From contig CAJJDO010000021.1 of the NCBI GenBank assembly GCA_905183005.1, forward strand, positions 132,773 to 196,772: a stretch of 64,000 nucleotides of DNA, in the 5' to 3' direction. Below the pieces are notes generated by a model. The model was not told where the DNA came from and did no database searches. It worked only from the letters and a program-made list of their open reading frames with translations. Shown here piece by piece: positions 60,442-64,000 of the stretch. The stretch comes from Paramecium pentaurelia. Taxonomy: Eukaryota; Ciliophora; Oligohymenophorea; Peniculida; Parameciidae. Both the position numbers and the translations under genes were made by a program. The stretch's first letter is position 1, and the number at the start of each line of letters is the position of its first letter.

Positions 60442-63400
60442 TCATTTCTTTTATTGCATTTTACCAGTTTATGGTTTAGATTTATTTTCTAAAACATTAA
60501 GCGTTCCTATAGTTGGGTTCACATTGAACATTTTGTTGTAGTTATTATCTCTATTAATTAATTCTAATTTAAAGTATTTCATCTGTTCATTAACCTTTTT
60601 GATCTCTTCATCTTTCAAATTGACTTAAGATTATAACTATTTAATCAATTCTAAATCTTCAGGTCGACTAGGTCTTTCTTCATATAATCGAGTTAGTTCT
60701 TTATAACTATTATAAAAATAATAAATACTCTTCTTCAAGCATTTATAACTTTTACATTAGTAATTGTTAGGCTTATTCAAATTCATTTTTTAAATTATCA
60801 GCAAACTCTTTTTATTTGATTAGACTATCTTTTAATTGTTAGTTTAGAGATTAACGTAATTATTGTTCTAATTATTTAGCTTCATCTTTCATTTATTAAA
60901 CCCATAAATCCTTTTCTTTTATTTATTTTGAAAATTCTGTTTCTGCTTATTGATATTTGATATTTAAATCTTTAATTTATTACTATAAAATTTTAATTTA
61001 CTGTTCATATTTTTCTGAAGAGTTTTTGTTTAACTCTAAAGCATTTTCTAATTATCTTCTTAAATCAGAAATTATATCTTTAGTTGCTTTATGATCAGAT
61101 TACTCTTATTCTAATTTATTTTATAATTATTTCAATTTATTTTCAAATTCTGTAATTTTATCATTTAACTATCTTTCATATTTTTATTAAACATCTTATA
61201 ATTAATTTTCATAGTTTTTAATCAGTGATTATTTTTAATTTTCAAATTCTCTGTTTTACTAATTTAATTTATTTTAAGTTTCCACATTTAAATCATCTTT
61301 TATTTATTAAATTTCTTTTTCATAATATACTTTCATTTATTCTTTCATTTATGTATTCTTTTTGTCTAACAACTATTTAATTAAATAAAATTTCTTACTT
61401 CTATCTCATAATTATGTTTTAAATTAATTTCTTTAAGCATTTATTCAAATTCTTCCTCTTTTAATTTTAATCTCCTAGCCCAATCACCTTATCCTGCTTC
61501 CATATCTTTTTTCAAAGAAGTAATTTACTATAAAAGTTTTGCAATTTCTTCTTCTTTTAACTACAATTTTCTTTCAAAATCTATTTTTATTTATTTTTTT
61601 TCAGCTTCATATTATGATCTTAAACTAATAAAAATAAATATGATCATTACCTATCTATCTATTATTCATATGATAATTTTTATTAATTTAATTGTTCATC
61701 TTTTTCTCTTAATAGATCAATCCTTTATTATTTGATTTGTTATTCTAATTCTTAGATTCTTATTTATAACTATCCTTAATTATTAGAGCCTTCCATTTCT
61801 ATTTTTCTAATTTTATCTTCTAATTCAGCAATTCTTTATAGTAATTATTTAATTTCTTATTCTTTACCTGTTATTTAATTTAGATTATAAATAATAGTTT
61901 ATTCTAACTCTTTAATCTTATTTTATAAATTTTAAATTTCACTTTCTAATGATGATATTTTAAGATTAGCTTAATTAATTTAGTTTTTCAAATCATTAAT
62001 TGCTTATCCAGCAGATTTTTCTACATTTGCTCTTTCATCATTTAATTATTATTCTAATTATTTCAATCTTTTATTAAAATCATTTTTAATTTATTCAATC
62101 TCTTAAGAATGATTGTTTTCTAAATTTTTAATCTTATTTTCAAATTCTTCCCTTAATTCTTTTAATTTTAATTCATATTCAGTAGTAATTTTTTATATTT
62201 TTTCTTCATATCTTTTTATTAATTCTCTTTTTTCTGTTTCAATTTATTCAATTTTATTCAATAAATTTTTTTCTAATTCTCCCATTTAATTTTTTGCTTA
62301 ATTTTATAATTTTTCAATTTCATCTTCTAATTTTCTAACATTTTTCTTTAATTCTTCTATTTCTTTTAATTTATCACTATTACTCCTATCACTTGCATCT
62401 CTAACAGCATTTAATTCCATTTAAAGCATATCTGCTTTCTTTTATAATTCATTTAATTTAATATGAAGTTCTCTAATTTCAAAATCTTTTGATTTAAGTT
62501 ATTATTCAAGATCATTTAATTATCTAGTTAATTGTGTTTCTTTCATTGATCCATCCTATTAATAAGCATGTAATTATTATTTAAGATTTTCTATTTAAGA
62601 ATTAAGTTACTTAATTTTGTCTTCTAAATCATTATTAATCTATTTTAATTTACTATTTTCATTTTTTTATGTCAATATATCAGTTTAAGATTGTTAATAT
62701 TTTTATCCAATATCCTTTAGATCAAGAGTCAATTTAGCAATTTAATCTTTAAGTTAATGTATTTCATCTTAAAGATTATGGTTATGTTTTGTTAGATCAT
62801 CTTTTTGATTTTTAAGATTGGTAACTTCTTATTTTAGTGAATTTATTTCATTTTATAATGATTGCAATTTTTAATCAAAATTTTGCTTCATCAAATCTTA
62901 TAATCTATCTTAAGCCTCTTTAGATTTTCTCTTTTCTTCCTCTATTTTTTTCAATAAATCATCAATTTCTAATTATTATTTTTGAAGACGTCTATCTTTA
63001 TCTGCAATTTAATCATCTTATTCAAGTTTTTTTCTCATCAATGAATCATATTTGTCTTTCCATTCTTTAATAGTATCTTCTAATTATTTTTATGATCCTC
63101 TTCTTAATTCTTCTTATTTCATAATAACTTTGTCAACTTATTTTGAAAGATCATCAAATTTTTATTTTTAAAATTCTGTTTCCTTCTAAATTTCTTTTAT
63201 CTTCTTTTCATACTAAGTTACAAGACCTTATTCTTTCTCTTCCATTCTTTTTCTATATTATGAATATTCAATCTATGCAGTTTATTTCTCTACTTGAACT
63301 TTTTCTTGAAGTTGTTTTAGTTCTTATTAAATATCATCATTTTTGCTTTATTTATCTAATGCTTACTTATAAGTAAGAACAATCTAATTGGCACTTAGAA

Positions 63401-63574
63401 ATAAATATGAATTTGATACTCTTTTACAATCTAATCCATTTCTTATTCATATGCTTAAACAACTGCTTTGAGATTACTTTCATATTCATCATTTTTTGTG
63501 TTTAAAAAGAAGATAACTTTAGTGAGTTAAGCAATCTTTTTGCAAAGTCGATGGTGGAGTTCGCCTAAGTCCAT
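60442..63574 (-). CDS. FAM184A: FAM184-family coiled-coil protein
   Basis: About 1,020 residues from ATG 63574 to TGA (complement of 60442-60444). The N terminus is MDLGELHHRLCKKIAQLTKV then FFLNTKNDEYESNLKAV and AYEQEMDQIVKE, the conserved FAM184 head; nearly all the rest is coiled coil. The C terminus NEQMKYFKLELINRDNNYNK and FNVNPTIGTLNVL matches the family's end. One intron of 26 nt follows residue ~52. FAM184 proteins are widespread in ciliated eukaryotes; a cilium or basal-body role is likely but not shown here. Confidence 0.9.
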
Positions 63575-64000
63575 CAGTTAATAAATCAAATTATTAAATT
63601 GGATATAATAATAATCATAACTGCAGTAATTTGAATAGAATCTAATCTTTTCCTAAGATTTATATTTTATATTTATTCTTTACTTGAACCCTACCTTATA
63701 TATATAAGGGATTTAATTATATAATATAATTAGAAAAGAAGAAGGAATTTAAATTATAATATTTTGAAGTTCATTAACATCATGAACATTAATTTTCTTA
63801 TCATCCTATTAAATATTTTCTTTATTCTGATTAATTATTTAAATTAACATAAATAAAAGAACAACAAATCTCATATATAATTATAAACATTGAAATTTTT
63901 TTGAAATTCTTATTAATTTATGAATAATAATACTATAAATACTTTAATTAATATTCATCATTTAGAAAATTGATTATATTTATCAAAATAATTTATAAAC
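63575..64000. other. 5' flank with short palindrome
   Basis: AT-rich flank upstream of FAM184, running to the window end. It contains the perfect 16-bp palindrome CCTTATATATATAAGG at about 63694-63709. No other frame or RNA is seen in this part. Confidence 0.5.

Noticed and set aside
63694..63709. Palindrome CCTTATATATATAAGG as a protein-binding operator
   Set aside because: AT-dominated palindromes are common in this DNA and no second copy was seen nearby.

Overview
The window looks like macronuclear DNA of a Paramecium-type ciliate. Long, recognisable proteins appear only when TAA and TAG are read as glutamine and TGA is the sole stop. Introns are tiny (mostly 21-31 nt, GT...AG), the DNA is very AT-rich, and genes are packed on both strands, often a few tens of bases apart. 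About 39 protein genes can be supported. Nearly all had to be assembled by hand across short introns, so boundaries are good but not proven.

Layout. 1-5,825: two poorly recognised genes plus a 1,020-bp direct repeat on either side of a single N, almost certainly an unmerged contig overlap. 5,826-10,597: a giant CCDC81-type HU plus EF-hand protein. 10,640-11,140: a GC-richer stretch full of perfect hairpins, the best candidate for an unannotated structured RNA. 11,199-12,774: an ARFRP1-like GTPase and the axonemal dynein light chain p28 (DNALI1), minus strand. 13,801-19,912: two secreted/membrane ectodomain proteins and an OSCA/TMEM63-like channel. 21,399-24,294: a kinase and an adjacent pseudokinase paralogue. 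24,411-31,913: ribosomal protein eL20, a hypothetical protein, a CDPK, a leucine-rich-repeat protein, the N-terminal methyltransferase NTMT1 and a divergent partner gene. 32,685-42,058: a helical protein, a kinesin, a CCCH zinc-finger protein, an acidic protein, a centrin-like protein, a six-helix hybrid histidine kinase and a small protein. 42,793-53,168: a coiled-coil protein, ubiquitin-eL40, a protein with two copies of a Cys-Pro-Ile motif, a small EF-hand protein, Rab7, carnosine N-methyltransferase, a PH-domain protein and a RING-like protein. 53,949-63,574: an MT-A70-family methyltransferase lacking DPPW, an ankyrin-AGC kinase, a Hippo/MST kinase with SARAH domain, a coiled-coil protein and a FAM184 orthologue.

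Themes. Several genes serve cilia or basal bodies (DNALI1, FAM184, centrin-like, probably the CCDC81-like protein) and many serve calcium or kinase signalling (CDPK, EF-hand proteins, AGC, MST, kinase/pseudokinase, histidine kinase). There are three unrelated methyltransferases. No operon, CRISPR array, transposon, rRNA or tRNA was found. Several one-base frame inconsistencies (near 2,870, 3,000, 3,075, 11,460, 12,275 and 17,370) and the N gap suggest residual indel errors in a draft assembly.
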